Positions 39,954 to 48,338 of a stretch of 48,338 nt of DNA are shown here, in pieces. The notes under the pieces are model-generated. The model ran no database searches. It was not told where the DNA came from and saw only the letters and a program-made list of their open reading frames with translations. Location of the stretch: the NCBI GenBank assembly GCA_910576325.1, contig CAJTIM010000028.1, positions 1 through 48,338 of the forward strand, written 5' to 3'. The stretch's first letter is position 1; each line of letters opens with the position of its first letter. The DNA comes from Clostridia bacterium (lineage in GTDB: Bacteria > Bacillota > Clostridia > Lachnospirales > Lachnospiraceae). A program made the translations under genes and the position numbers.

Positions 39954-41036
39954 ATGAAAAAAAGTGTGAAATTTTTAGCCCTGGCACTGTCCGCAGCTAT
40001 GCTGTTCGGCCTGACTGCCTGCGGCGGAGGCAAGGATGACAGCCAGACCCAGGAGGCGCCGGCTACAGAGGAGAACGGCGCGGCTGAGGATGCGGGAGCG
40101 GAAAATGCCGATGCCTCCAACCCCGATGCAACCGTACTTCAGCTTGGAACTACGGTAAATGAGCAGGACAGCTTCCAGGTAGCGGCGGAAAAGTTTACCG
40201 AGCTGGTGGAAGAGAGAACAAACGGCGCGTATAAGATTGAGATTTACCCCAACGGTACGCTGGGCGGAGAAAGAGATATGCTGGAGAGTATGCAGATGGA
40301 TACCCTGGACATGGCGATTGTCACCAGCGGACCTTTCATCAACTTCTCAGATGCAATGGGCGTTCTGGATATGCCTTATCTGTTTGGAAGCAATGAGGAG
40401 GCTTATACGGTACTGGACGGAGAGATTGGCCGGGAGCTTCTCGACACATTGGAGTCCTCCGGGCTTAAGGGACTTGCTTATGCGGAGCGCGGATTCCGTA
40501 ACCTGACCAACAACGTAAAGCCGATTCAGACAGCGGCTGATTTGAACGGACTGAAGCTCCGCGTTATGGAAAATGACGTTTACACCGCAAGCTTTAAGGC
40601 AATGGGCGTAAATGCGGACCCGATGGCATGGGCCGACGCGCTGACCGCTCTTCAGCAGGGCACCGTAGACGGACAGGAGAATCCCGTCAACGTAATTTAT
40701 TCTTATAAGCTGTGGGAGTCTCAGAAGTATGCAACACTGGATCGCCATTCCTATTCTACCGCAATTATTACAATGAGCGCGAATCTCTTTAACTCTCTGG
40801 ATGCCGAGACACAGCAGATTTTCCTGGATGCGGCTCAGGAAGCGGCGGAGTTTGAACGCGCATGGGTGGCAGAGCAGGAGGCGGATCAGCTTCAGGCTAT
40901 GAAGGATAACGGCATGGAGGTTATTGAAGATCCGGATCTGGATTCCTTCAAGGAGGCCGTACAGCCTGTTTACGAGCAGTATGATCAGTATGCGGATTAT
41001 GTATCAAGAATCCAGGAAGTCATTGCAGGTATGTAA
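39954..41036 (+). CDS. TRAP transporter substrate-binding protein (DctP family)
   Basis: An extracytoplasmic solute-binding lipoprotein of 360 residues with a signal ending in LTAC (Cys near 22) and an acidic linker to about residue 55. The DctP domain includes GGERDMLESMQMDTLDMAIV, the conserved Arg in GLKLRVMENDVYTASFKAMG that binds a substrate carboxylate, and WADALTALQQGTVDGQENPV. Ligands of the family are organic acids, often C4-dicarboxylates, 2-oxo acids or amino-acid-like acids. The T-box leader 5' of the gene suggests a substrate linked to isoleucine supply; that is an inference. Confidence 0.95.
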   Translation: MKKSVKFLALALSAAMLFGLTACGGGKDDSQTQEAPATEENGAAEDAGAENADASNPDATVLQLGTTVNEQDSFQVAAEKFTELVEERTNGAYKIEIYPNGTLGGERDMLESMQMDTLDMAIVTSGPFINFSDAMGVLDMPYLFGSNEEAYTVLDGEIGRELLDTLESSGLKGLAYAERGFRNLTNNVKPIQTAADLNGLKLRVMENDVYTASFKAMGVNADPMAWADALTALQQGTVDGQENPVNVIYSYKLWESQKYATLDRHSYSTAIITMSANLFNSLDAETQQIFLDAAQEAAEFERAWVAEQEADQLQAMKDNGMEVIEDPDLDSFKEAVQPVYEQYDQYADYVSRIQEVIAGM

Positions 41037-41175
41037 GTAAAATTTCAGAGGCATATATAGTAAATGATAGGATTGTCTGATTGTGGATGATTTTTATTCC
41101 ATGATCAGGCAATCAGGTTAAATCTGTGTAACTTACATGACAAGAACGAACTGCAAAAGGGGGAGTTTGATTTTG

Positions 41176-41670
41176 ATGATTGTTCGAGGAGTTCATAAGC
41201 TCAGTGATATTTTGGATAAGATCGCAGAGATTATCATTGTGGCTATGCTGGGAGCTATGGTAATCATTACCGGTGCGCAGATTGTCTGCCGTATCTTTTT
41301 TACCGCTCTGGCCTGGAGCCAGGAGGCAACGCGGTATCTGCTGATCTGGAGCACGCTGTTTGGTGCGGGCTGTGTGTATAAGAACAGCGGCCATATTTCC
41401 ATTTCCGTGCTTCAGGATGCGCTTCCGGGAAAGGCGAAGGATATTCTGCAGATTGTGATCCATGTGCTCTGCATGATCTTATTCGGCCTGATTGTGTTTT
41501 ATGGGATACGGTATTTCGGAAAGCAGGGCAGTCAGCTTTCGGCAGCAATGCGTCTGCCTATGCGGTATGTTTATATCTGTATTCCCATCGGCTGCGGCAT
41601 TATGTTTTTCCATGCGCTGGATGCGGTGCTTGGCTGTGTGATGCATTTACTGGGAAAGGAGGAAGCATAA
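41176..41670 (+). CDS. TRAP transporter small permease (DctQ family)
   Basis: A four-helix membrane subunit of 164 residues (helices near 20-42, 53-70, 92-112 and 130-150). It has the family segment ALAWSQEATRYLLIWSTLFGAG near residues 48-69 and the GHISISVLQDALPGKAKDIL loop. An upstream ATG at 41137 exists, but AAGGGGGAG sits 10 nt before the ATG at 41176, which is preferred. The DctM gene starts 1 bp after its stop. Confidence 0.93.
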   Translation: MIVRGVHKLSDILDKIAEIIIVAMLGAMVIITGAQIVCRIFFTALAWSQEATRYLLIWSTLFGAGCVYKNSGHISISVLQDALPGKAKDILQIVIHVLCMILFGLIVFYGIRYFGKQGSQLSAAMRLPMRYVYICIPIGCGIMFFHALDAVLGCVMHLLGKEEA

Positions 41671-41671
41671 A

Positions 41672-42931
41672 ATGGCGGCGTTACTGTTTATTGCATTTAT
41701 TGTTCTGCTTATTTTAGGGGTTCCGGTAGCCTTTTCCATTGCGCTCTCTTCCGTAGCGGTTATGGTGAAGGGAGAGGTGCCGCTTCTGATGATTGTGCAG
41801 CGCATGTTTACGGCCACGGATTCCTTTTCCCTGATTGCGGTTCCCTTTTTCATTTTTGCAGGAGACCTGATGGCAAAGGGCAAGGTTTCCAAGGTTCTGG
41901 TGGAATTTGCGGAGGCATTGCTTGGAATGATCAAGGGCGGATTGTCCATCGTATCCGTATTGGCAGGCATGTTCTTTGCGGCTATCTCCGGTTCCGGCGC
42001 GGCTACCACCGCGGCTGTGGGTGCAACCTTGATTCCCGAGCTGAAAAAGCGGGGATATGAAGAGGCCAGGTCTGCGGCCCTCATTGCGGCGGCCGGTACG
42101 ATTGGCGTTGTAATTCCTCCTTCCGTACCGATGGTGCTCTATGCGGTCATTGCAGAGGAGAGTGTAAATACCCTCTTTAAAAATGGCTTTCTTCCCGGCG
42201 TCTTAATGGGAGCAATTCTCATTGGAATTGCTCTTTTTGAGGCCGCGAAGTACAATTATCCCAAGGGAGCGGGCTTTTCCCTCAAAAATGTGGGAAAGAC
42301 CTTTTTGAAGGCTATCTGGGGGATTCTTATGCCGCTGATTATTCTGGGCGGTATTTTCTCCGGGTACTTTACGCCTTCGGAGGCTGCGGATGTGGCAGTA
42401 ATCTACGCGATTCTGGTGTCCGTATTTGTTTATCGGGATATGGGGCCAAAGGAGCTGTTTACCATTATGAAGGGAAGCGCCAAGACCTCGGCTGTGATTA
42501 TGATCATCATTGCCTGCAGCGGACCCTTTGGGTGGGTGCTGGCTAACTGGAAGATTCCCGAGGCGATTGCAAACTCCGTATTGAGCGTGTCCTCCAATCC
42601 CTATATTATTATGTTCCTGATTGCCGTCATTATCCTGATTGCCGGTGTGTTTATGGAAACCTCCTCCGCCATCATTATTCTGACGCCGGTATTTCTGCCT
42701 CTGGTGAAGGCTATGAATATCAGTCTGGTGCATTTCGGCATTGTATTTGTGGTAGGTATTGCTATCGGCATGATTACGCCGCCGGTGGCCATTAACCTGT
42801 TTGTGGCTTCGGGCATTACGGGGCTGCCCATAGAGAGGATCTCGAAGTCCGTAGTTCCTTATCTGCTGGGGCTGATTGCGGTATTCTTCCTGATCCTGTA
42901 TGTTCCCATGCTGTTTCCCGGGCTGATGTAA
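41672..42931 (+). CDS. TRAP transporter large permease (DctM family)
   Basis: The ion-driven translocation subunit, 419 residues and about 12 membrane segments. It has GVPVAFSIALSSVAVMVKGE near residue 15, FAGDLMAKGKVSKVLVEFA, FFAAISGSGAATTAAVGATLIPEL near 107 and GTIGVVIPPSVPMVLYA, motifs shared by all DctM proteins. GIAIGMITPPVAINLFVASG follows near the end. Together with DctP and DctQ this makes a complete TRAP system, followed by a terminator. Confidence 0.96.
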   Translation: MAALLFIAFIVLLILGVPVAFSIALSSVAVMVKGEVPLLMIVQRMFTATDSFSLIAVPFFIFAGDLMAKGKVSKVLVEFAEALLGMIKGGLSIVSVLAGMFFAAISGSGAATTAAVGATLIPELKKRGYEEARSAALIAAAGTIGVVIPPSVPMVLYAVIAEESVNTLFKNGFLPGVLMGAILIGIALFEAAKYNYPKGAGFSLKNVGKTFLKAIWGILMPLIILGGIFSGYFTPSEAADVAVIYAILVSVFVYRDMGPKELFTIMKGSAKTSAVIMIIIACSGPFGWVLANWKIPEAIANSVLSVSSNPYIIMFLIAVIILIAGVFMETSSAIIILTPVFLPLVKAMNISLVHFGIVFVVGIAIGMITPPVAINLFVASGITGLPIERISKSVVPYLLGLIAVFFLILYVPMLFPGLM

Positions 42932-43001
42932 GGCTTTACGTGCGGGAAATCTCAACAGAATCCTTGAATTTTTCAAAGGCTGTAAAATGACAAAGCGGCA
43001 G

Positions 43002-43076
43002 AGAACTGCTCGTGACTGTCCGTTTGGTAATCAAAGCTGTTACCAGACGGACGGTACATGAGCAGTTCTGTTTTTT
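43002..43076 (+). terminator. Intrinsic terminator after the TRAP operon
   Basis: AGAACTGCTC pairs with GAGCAGTTCT and GTCCGTTTGGTAA with TTACCAGACGGAC, followed by GTTTTTT. Confidence 0.88.
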
Positions 43077-43139
43077 GTGAGGAAGAAAATAGTTGGTGAA
43101 ATAGTTTCATAATTAATGGAAAAAACCTCTTATCTAAGG

Positions 43140-43168
43140 TTGACAACAATACCTCCCCTCCCTATAAT
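43140..43168 (+). promoter_or_regulatory. Consensus promoter of the chemoreceptor gene
   Basis: TTGACA and TATAAT are separated by exactly 17 bp, a full sigma-A consensus rather than a flagellar sigma-D one. Start is expected near 43175, about 55 bp before the ATG. Confidence 0.8.
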
Positions 43169-43228
43169 ATGATATAGAAACTAGGGCTGAACAGTGATTT
43201 TCAGCTAAAACCGGGGGGTACATAGAAG

Positions 43229-45202
43229 ATGAAAAGCATACGAAAAAAAATCACCATTTGTCTGATGATGACCGTTCTTGCAGCTCAGTGTTTTGTAGGA
43301 GCCGTCAGTATCTCACTCAACTACACCAGCACCATTTCCACGGTGGATCAGATGATGCGTGAAAGTGCAACTTTGGCAGCGGAACGTGTGGAGCAGGAGT
43401 TAATGGCATATAAAAATGTAGCTGCGGATACAGGCTGCATTTCACAGCTTTCCAGCCAGACCATAGGTGTGGAGGAGAAGCGTTCCATCATTGATGAGCG
43501 TGTAAGTATGCACAATTTTCAGCGCGGCAATATTATCAGTGAGGATGGAACCAGCATCTTTGACGGAAAGGACTATTCCGATAGGGAATACGTTCAGCAG
43601 GCCATGCAGGGCAATGTCTATGTGTCGGAACCTCTTGTCAGCAAGGTTACGGGCGAATTGTCCATCATGGTTGCGGCTCCTCTTTATTACGGAGGGATTC
43701 AGGGGACTACGGTAGGGGGAGTTGTCTACTTTGTTCCTCATGAGACTTTTTTGAATGATATTGTGTCCTCGATTCGGGTGAGTGAAAATAGCAGGGCTTA
43801 TATGATCAACAAATCCGGCGACACAATTGCAGATACCACGTTGGAAACGGTTATGTCTCAGAATATTGAGAACGAAGCACAGAGCGATTCCTCTTTAAAA
43901 GAGCTTGCGGCAATCCATGAAGCCATGCGTCAGGGGGAAAATGGTTTTGGAAGTTACAAAAGTGCCGAGGGCAATATGTTTGTGGCCTATGCTCCCGTAG
44001 CGGGTACGGACGGATGGAGCATCGCAATCACGGCTCCCCAGTCCGATTATCTGGCCACAACCTATACCGGAATTGCAATTAATATCGCGGCAATCATAGC
44101 GTCCATCCTGGTATCTATCATAGTAGCTTTGAAGCTTGCTAATAATATCAGTATACCAATGAAAGCCTGCGCAGACCGGATGAAGCTTTTGGTAGAGGGA
44201 GATTTGGAATCTCCTGTTCCGACCGTTGCCAACAGGGACGAGACCGGTATGCTTGCCAAATCCACGGCGGAGCTGGTAGGGGGCTTAAGCACTATTATCA
44301 AGGACATTGGTTATCTGCTGAACGAGATGGCCAATCAAAATCTGGATATCCGTTCCCGACATCGGGAAGCCTATGTTGGAGAATTTCAGAATATCTTGCT
44401 GTCCATGCGCAATCTCAAGGTAAAGCTGAGCGATACCATGCTTCAGATCAACCGTTCCGCGGATCAAGTTTCCGAGGTCAGTGAGCAGGTGTCCATGAGC
44501 GCCCAGAATCTCAGCCAGGGTTCGGTGGAACAGGCAAGCTCCGTGGAGCAGCTTGCGGCCCGGATCAATGAGATTTCCAATCAGGCCAAGGATACGGCGG
44601 GCGGCGCACAGGATGCCAGAGGGCAGACGCATCAGGCCGGTGAGGAGATCTCCGTGTGCAATCAGCAGATGCAGGAGCTGATGGAGGCTATGGATAAGAT
44701 TCAGAACAGCTCCAGCGAGATCGGCAAGATTATCAAGGCCATTGAAGATATTGCTTTCCAGACAAATATCCTGGCTCTGAACGCGGCTGTGGAGGCGGCA
44801 AGAGCCGGCACGGCGGGTAAGGGCTTTGCCGTTGTAGCGGATGAGGTGCGCAATCTGGCAAGTAAATCTGCGGAAGCATCTCAGAGTACCGCGGCCCTTA
44901 TTGAAAACTCTACGGAGGCTGTGCGGACCGGAACAGAGATTGCAAAGCATACGGCAGAGACATTGGTTCATGTTGTCAGCAGTATGCAGTCCGTGATTAG
45001 CTCCATTGACAAGATTGCGGCCGTATCCGGCGAGCAGTCTGAGGCGGTTGCCCAGGTAACGGAAGGAATTACCCAGATCTCCGGCGTGGTTCAGAGCAAC
45101 AGCGCTACCGCAGAGGAGAGCGCGGCGGCAAGCGAGGAGCTTTCTGCCGAGGCGGTGGGCTTAAAGCAGTTGGTGGAGCAGTTTACCCTGGCAAGAGATT
45201 AA
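43229..45202 (+). CDS. Methyl-accepting chemotaxis protein
   Basis: A 657-residue membrane chemoreceptor. The first helix lies near residues 9-29. A double-Cache sensor domain (about 35-275) contains [40 protein letters not shown] and [20 protein letters not shown]. The second helix lies near 283-305 and a HAMP domain near 306-360. The cytoplasmic signalling coiled coil has its hairpin tip [22 protein letters not shown] near residues 506-527. dCache sensors commonly bind amino acids or carboxylates. It lies just after the TRAP operon but has its own promoter, so joint sensing of the transported solute is possible. No CheW-binding partner genes are in the window. Confidence 0.95.
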   Translation: MKSIRKKITICLMMTVLAAQCFVGAVSISLNYTSTISTVDQMMRESATLAAERVEQELMAYKNVAADTGCISQLSSQTIGVEEKRSIIDERVSMHNFQRGNIISEDGTSIFDGKDYSDREYVQQAMQGNVYVSEPLVSKVTGELSIMVAAPLYYGGIQGTTVGGVVYFVPHETFLNDIVSSIRVSENSRAYMINKSGDTIADTTLETVMSQNIENEAQSDSSLKELAAIHEAMRQGENGFGSYKSAEGNMFVAYAPVAGTDGWSIAITAPQSDYLATTYTGIAINIAAIIASILVSIIVALKLANNISIPMKACADRMKLLVEGDLESPVPTVANRDETGMLAKSTAELVGGLSTIIKDIGYLLNEMANQNLDIRSRHREAYVGEFQNILLSMRNLKVKLSDTMLQINRSADQVSEVSEQVSMSAQNLSQGSVEQASSVEQLAARINEISNQAKDTAGGAQDARGQTHQAGEEISVCNQQMQELMEAMDKIQNSSSEIGKIIKAIEDIAFQTNILALNAAVEAARAGTAGKGFAVVADEVRNLASKSAEASQSTAALIENSTEAVRTGTEIAKHTAETLVHVVSSMQSVISSIDKIAAVSGEQSEAVAQVTEGITQISGVVQSNSATAEESAAASEELSAEAVGLKQLVEQFTLARD

Positions 45203-45362
45203 GAAAAATTGCCGGTGTAAGAGACTTATCATGGAATGATGTGATTGGGACTTACGAATGGGAATAGCTGCTTAGGTTCAAAGTGCAAGCATAAGAAATG
45301 AAGCAGAGGCTGTCTTGGTTAGGCGGCCTTTGTTAGTGCGGCGGTAACAGCTCTAAAAGTAA

Positions 45363-45417
45363 GGAAATTGATTTAAACAAGTATATGATGAGAGCTGCTG
45401 CGAAATTGGAAGAGGAG
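45363..45417 (+). repeat. Family S leader with ribosome site, copy 3
   Basis: A 55-bp block beginning GGAAATTGATTT and ending GGAAGAGGAG, about 75% identical to copy 1 with one base missing. Its final AGGAG serves the TTG start at 45427, 9 nt downstream. ATGs at 45385 and 45388 lie inside the element and lack ribosome sites. Confidence 0.6.
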
Positions 45418-45426
45418 CGAACGGAA

Positions 45427-47340
45427 TTGAAAATCATTGATCTAAAATGTCCGGCCTGCGGAGGACATATGAAACCACAGAAGGATCATCCGAAAACTAT
45501 GATCTGTGAATACTGCGGCAGTCAGTACCAGATGGACCCGGAGCCGGAAAAAACAGTAAACGTTCAAATTCATTCCAATCCTTCAGCCGGTAATACGGAT
45601 AAGCAGATTTGGCCGAGAATTGTGCTTTCCGGGATTGCATTTTTAGTGGGCAGTATGGTGTGGGGCTTGATAAGCGGCGGTTCCTCCAAAAATAGCAGTT
45701 CAAAACCGGATCTTCCGGCTTATTCCTATGATTATGGATATGAAACCCAGCCGGAAACGGAAGAGCGTGATAGAGAAGAACATAGTTCCCTTTATACGGC
45801 TTTTGTAGAGGCGGTTTTCCAAAAGGATGCGGAGCTTGTGACAGAGGAAGAGCTTAAGACAATCACTTACCTCAGCATCCGCAGCGATTCGGAAGAATCT
45901 GTTATAGAATACGGCTTTGGCGATCCCTACCAAGATGCCTTTGAGACGGAAACCCTGCGTTTTACTTGGATGCCTTGGGAAAACAGTGATTTTTCCAGCC
46001 TGACAGGGCTTATCAAAGCAGATCTCAGAGAGCAGGATCCGGACGCGGATGCGCTTTGTGATTTAAAAGAGCTGAAAGGATTGTCCGTTTATAAGATGGA
46101 TTTTTCAGAGATAGAAGAGCTGCTTCCTTTCCCGGAGCAGTTGATTGAGCTGGAGGTAGATTCTCCGGATAGTCTTGCAGGCGTTTCCGCATTTGAAAAT
46201 CTGGAAATCCTTTCCGTCAGAAATATTTTTGCTCCCGATTTCAGAGAGCTTGTGCCCTTGGCGCATTTAAAGGCGGTGGAGATCGAAGAAAAGGATGGGG
46301 AAGGCTCCCTGACCGATTATACGGCCTTTGCCTCTATGTCGGAGCTTACCGCATTGCAGATCGAGTCGGAGGGCATACGGGATCTGGGATTCCTGCGTTC
46401 CCTTAAAGATCTGGAATATCTGTCCCTGGCAAAAACAGATGTTCTCAGTCTGGAGCCGTTAGCAGAGCTTTCCGCGCTGTCCGTTTTGGAATTGGAAGAT
46501 AATGGTTCCGTTGAGGATTATGGTCCGGTGGGACAGCTGACAGGTCTTAAGGAGCTTACCATCAATAAAAATACCTCCGCAAAGGACCCGGATCTCTCCG
46601 GGCTTACATCCTTGGAGCGATTAGACATCTGCGGTTTTATGTCCTTAAGTTCTCTTATGAATATGAGCCAGCTAAAGGATCTGTCCGTTCATGGCTGTAA
46701 TCTCGATGGGATTGGCAGCTTGTCCACTCTCTCGGGGCTGGAACGGCTAACCTGTTATTCGGTCTGGTCTTCATCCGGTCCTCTTCGGGAGGTAAGCTTT
46801 ATAGATGGGATGACAAATCTGAAACACCTGGATTTTTACGGGCTTGATCGAGATGAGATCTGGGGAGCTTTTGACAGGGGAATCGAGATCTTCGGTGATA
46901 TTTCCAATGCCTTTAACCATCCCGGGCTGGAAACTCTGATTTTGAATGAAGGCACCTTCGAGATTGATTTCAAAAAGCTTTCGGAGAATCCGTCCTTAAA
47001 GCATCTGGAAATGAAAAATGTATATCTGGAAGAAAACTTTTATGTGGAATCTTATGCAGGTATGACAGACGCCTGGTTTGATGATGTTTCCTTTGACGAG
47101 CACAAGGAGTTCCTTATGAACTATCCGGGTCTTGAAGTGCTGTATCTGGATGGCAATCAGCTGACGGACATTCAGTTTGTCACGGCCCTGAAAAATCTCA
47201 CACATCTGGGGATTCAGGACAACTATGTGACCGATTTGTCCGCGCTGAATCAGCTGGAGAAGCTTCAATATCTGGACATCCGCATGAATCCTGTCAGCAA
47301 AGGCGTGGATGCAAATGAGAATGTGCGGATATTGGAATAG
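45427..47340 (+). CDS. Zinc-ribbon, single-pass membrane, leucine-rich repeat protein
   Basis: An unusual 637-residue protein in three parts. An N-terminal zinc ribbon has CPACGGH and CEYCGSQ near residues 7-31. One membrane helix lies near 60-80 (IVLSGIAFLVGSMVWGLISG). A long C-terminal region has leucine-rich repeats of about 22 residues from about 200 to the end, with LKDLEYLSLAKTDVLSLEPL, LERLDICGFMSLSSLMNMSQ and LQYLDIRMNPVSKG. The ribbon would face the cytoplasm and the LRR domain the outside. The function is unknown; LRR domains suggest protein binding. TTG is chosen as the start for its Shine-Dalgarno; the ATG at 45385 would add 14 residues. Confidence 0.8.
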   Translation: MKIIDLKCPACGGHMKPQKDHPKTMICEYCGSQYQMDPEPEKTVNVQIHSNPSAGNTDKQIWPRIVLSGIAFLVGSMVWGLISGGSSKNSSSKPDLPAYSYDYGYETQPETEERDREEHSSLYTAFVEAVFQKDAELVTEEELKTITYLSIRSDSEESVIEYGFGDPYQDAFETETLRFTWMPWENSDFSSLTGLIKADLREQDPDADALCDLKELKGLSVYKMDFSEIEELLPFPEQLIELEVDSPDSLAGVSAFENLEILSVRNIFAPDFRELVPLAHLKAVEIEEKDGEGSLTDYTAFASMSELTALQIESEGIRDLGFLRSLKDLEYLSLAKTDVLSLEPLAELSALSVLELEDNGSVEDYGPVGQLTGLKELTINKNTSAKDPDLSGLTSLERLDICGFMSLSSLMNMSQLKDLSVHGCNLDGIGSLSTLSGLERLTCYSVWSSSGPLREVSFIDGMTNLKHLDFYGLDRDEIWGAFDRGIEIFGDISNAFNHPGLETLILNEGTFEIDFKKLSENPSLKHLEMKNVYLEENFYVESYAGMTDAWFDDVSFDEHKEFLMNYPGLEVLYLDGNQLTDIQFVTALKNLTHLGIQDNYVTDLSALNQLEKLQYLDIRMNPVSKGVDANENVRILE

Positions 47341-47370
47341 GGAAAGCATAGTATAAGAGGACCTTTAACA

Positions 47371-48108
47371 ATGAAAAATGAATACGATAATGAAAATTTT
47401 TTTCAGGAATATGCAAAAATGTCCCGTAGCAGAGAAGGGCTTAAGGCCGCCGGAGAATGGCATCAGTTCAAGCCTCTCTTTCCCCCGCTTCAAGGGAAAA
47501 ATGTTCTGGATTTAGGCTGCGGATATGGCTGGCATTGTACCTTTGCGGCAGAGCAAGGGGCGGTACGGGTATTGGGGCTTGACTTAAGTGAGAAAATGAT
47601 TGAAGAGGCAAAAAAGCGGAATGCGGGAGAGCAAATTGAGTATCGCGTCTGCGGCATAGAGGAATATGAGTATCCGAAAAATATGTGGGATTGCGTTGTC
47701 TCCAATCTGGCGCTGCATTACATTGAAGATATTGAGAATGTATTTCAAAGAGTATGTACAACACTGAAACCGGGCGGAACATTTATTTTTAATATGGAAC
47801 ATCCGGTTTTTACCGCAGGGGTTGGACAGGACTGGGTTTACGCGGAGGACGGAACGCCTCAATATTGGCCGGTTGATCATTATTTTATTTCAGGAGAGCG
47901 GAGTACACATTTTTTGGGGTGTGAAGTAGTAAAGCAGCACCACACGCTCACACAGATACTAATGGGGTTGCTGAACAACGGCTTTGAGCTTGAAGTTGTG
48001 GAGGAGGCGGAGCCATCCGAAGAAATGCTGCATATTCCAGGAATGAAGGATGAATTGCGTCGGCCTATGATGTTGTTAGTGAAAGCCAGATGTGCTAGTG
48101 AAGGATAG
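47371..48108 (+). CDS. Class I SAM-dependent methyltransferase
   Basis: A 245-residue Rossmann methyltransferase. SAM-binding motif I is NVLDLGCGYGWH near residue 48, with the acidic motif II in VLGLDLSEKMIEEA. VVSNLALHYIEDIENVF and LKPGGTFIFNMEHPVFT are motifs IV and post-IV of the UbiE/Methyltransf_11 group. The substrate cannot be told from sequence. It follows the LRR gene by 30 bp and probably shares its transcript. Confidence 0.92.
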   Translation: MKNEYDNENFFQEYAKMSRSREGLKAAGEWHQFKPLFPPLQGKNVLDLGCGYGWHCTFAAEQGAVRVLGLDLSEKMIEEAKKRNAGEQIEYRVCGIEEYEYPKNMWDCVVSNLALHYIEDIENVFQRVCTTLKPGGTFIFNMEHPVFTAGVGQDWVYAEDGTPQYWPVDHYFISGERSTHFLGCEVVKQHHTLTQILMGLLNNGFELEVVEEAEPSEEMLHIPGMKDELRRPMMLLVKARCASEG

Positions 48109-48129
48109 TGAAAGCCAATAAAAAATAGG

Positions 48130-48158
48130 TTGACAAATACAAGCAATGGGTACATAAT
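48130..48158 (+). promoter_or_regulatory. Promoter reading into the IS200-like element
   Basis: TTGACA and CATAAT are separated by 17 bp, ending about 25 bp before the left-end hairpin of the IS. It could drive tnpA or be a pre-existing promoter into which the IS moved. Confidence 0.6.
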
Positions 48159-48183
48159 AGAGCGATAAATGAAAACACTAATC

Positions 48184-48200
48184 CCCCAGCTATGCTGGGG
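48184..48200 (+). repeat. IS200 left-end subterminal hairpin
   Basis: A 7-bp stem with a 3-nt loop, CCCCAGC/GCTGGGG, the structure that TnpA recognises in this family. Confidence 0.75.
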
Positions 48201-48240
48201 AGAATAGAGTAAGCCGTAGCAAAGAGGATACCTTAAAAAA

Positions 48241-48295
48241 GCCTCCTATGCTAATATGAGAAAGGTGTCGCAAGCCAATCTCAAGAATAGGAGGC
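48241..48295 (+). promoter_or_regulatory. Ribosome-site-masking stem in the tnpA leader
   Basis: GCCTCCTAT (48241-48249) is an exact complement of ATAGGAGGC (48287-48295), which contains the AGGAGG of tnpA; TGAGA/TCTCA pairs inside. The fold would hide the ribosome site and keep transposase synthesis low, as is known for IS200. Confidence 0.7.
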
Positions 48296-48302
48296 GGTCC
48301 AA

Positions 48303-48338
48303 ATGGACAGTAAAAGTTTATCACATACAAGATGGAAA
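48303..48338 (+). CDS. tnpA: IS200-like transposase TnpA, partial
   Basis: Only the first 12 codons are in the window, MDSKSLSHTRWK. This closely fits the opening of IS200/IS605 TnpA proteins, which begin with a similar SLSHT-W segment before a YHIVF motif. The Shine-Dalgarno sequence is 8 nt before the ATG. The catalytic HUH and Tyr residues lie beyond the edge. Confidence 0.75.
   Translation, partial: MDSKSLSHTRWK

Larger units (their letters stand above)
48160..48338 (+). mobile_element. IS200/IS605-family element, left end (cut by window edge)
   Basis: A left-end hairpin CCCCAGC-TAT-GCTGGGG (48184-48200), a structured 5' leader and the start of a tnpA-like gene follow in the order typical of IS200-type elements. 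These move as single-stranded circles through a Y1 HUH transposase. The exact tip is not fixed; it should be within about 30 bp 5' of the hairpin. The right end lies outside the window. Confidence 0.8.

Noticed and set aside
1..48338. CRISPR array, integrase site or prophage
   Set aside because: No regularly spaced short repeats, no integrase, no phage genes. The repeats present are long palindromes or leaders.

Overview
The window reads as one contig of a low-to-mid GC Clostridia genome, most likely a gut Lachnospiraceae species. The signs are strong AGGAGG ribosome sites, a CD1871A-type CXXC micro-protein, a YjjI/YjjW glycyl-radical pair, a TRAP transporter, T-box control, and several families of intergenic palindromes. 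No phage, plasmid or CRISPR signal is visible. The only transposon is the left end of an IS200/IS605-type element cut by the right edge. All calls come from reading the sequence; no search was run.

Layout. (1) 1-7.3 kb: an RtcB RNA ligase, an 800-bp non-coding gap holding a circularly permuted tRNA-like RNA (best guess: a Y RNA of the YrlA type), and a slipin/SPFH protein. Facing them are a short DUF4317-like protein, a zinc-ribbon protein and a tandem pair of WYL-type regulators. This looks like an RNA-repair or RNA-damage neighbourhood. (2) 7.4-12.5 kb: a TlpA-like lipoprotein, a CXXC micro-protein and a NapH-like ferredoxin membrane protein; a duplicated YcxB-type membrane protein; a histidine phosphatase, an O6-alkylguanine DNA methyltransferase and an AlkD-like glycosylase. 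(3) 12.6-23.7 kb: an OmpR-type two-component pair, an ECF sigma factor with an RsiV-like anti-sigma, a lipoprotein, a small XRE regulator, an unknown membrane protein, a MacB-type ABC exporter and a DUF2971 protein. (4) 24-35.9 kb: a nucleoside uptake and salvage locus. A BMP lipoprotein, ATPase and two permeases import nucleosides; uridine and purine nucleoside phosphorylases and phosphopentomutase degrade them. Interleaved are YjjI, its activase YjjW, a Crp/Fnr regulator and a YczE-type membrane protein. (5) 36.1-39 kb: a YciI protein, a WYL regulator with a clear operator, an unknown Cys-rich protein and an AraC-GyrI regulator. (6) 39.5-48.3 kb: a T-box leader (specifier read as AUC, isoleucine) in front of a complete TRAP transporter, a chemoreceptor, a zinc-ribbon/LRR membrane protein, a methyltransferase and the IS200 end.

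Three repeat families run through the window. Family L is a 115-bp palindromic leader that sits directly before the ribosome site of unrelated genes (five copies). Family S is a 56-bp leader ending in AGGAG before three unrelated genes, with a fragment at the end of a fourth. Family H is a set of long hairpins whose inner arms are conserved while the outer arms differ completely between copies yet stay self-complementary. The tRNA-like RNA beside RtcB, the L and S leaders, and the T-box on a TRAP transporter are the parts most worth following up.
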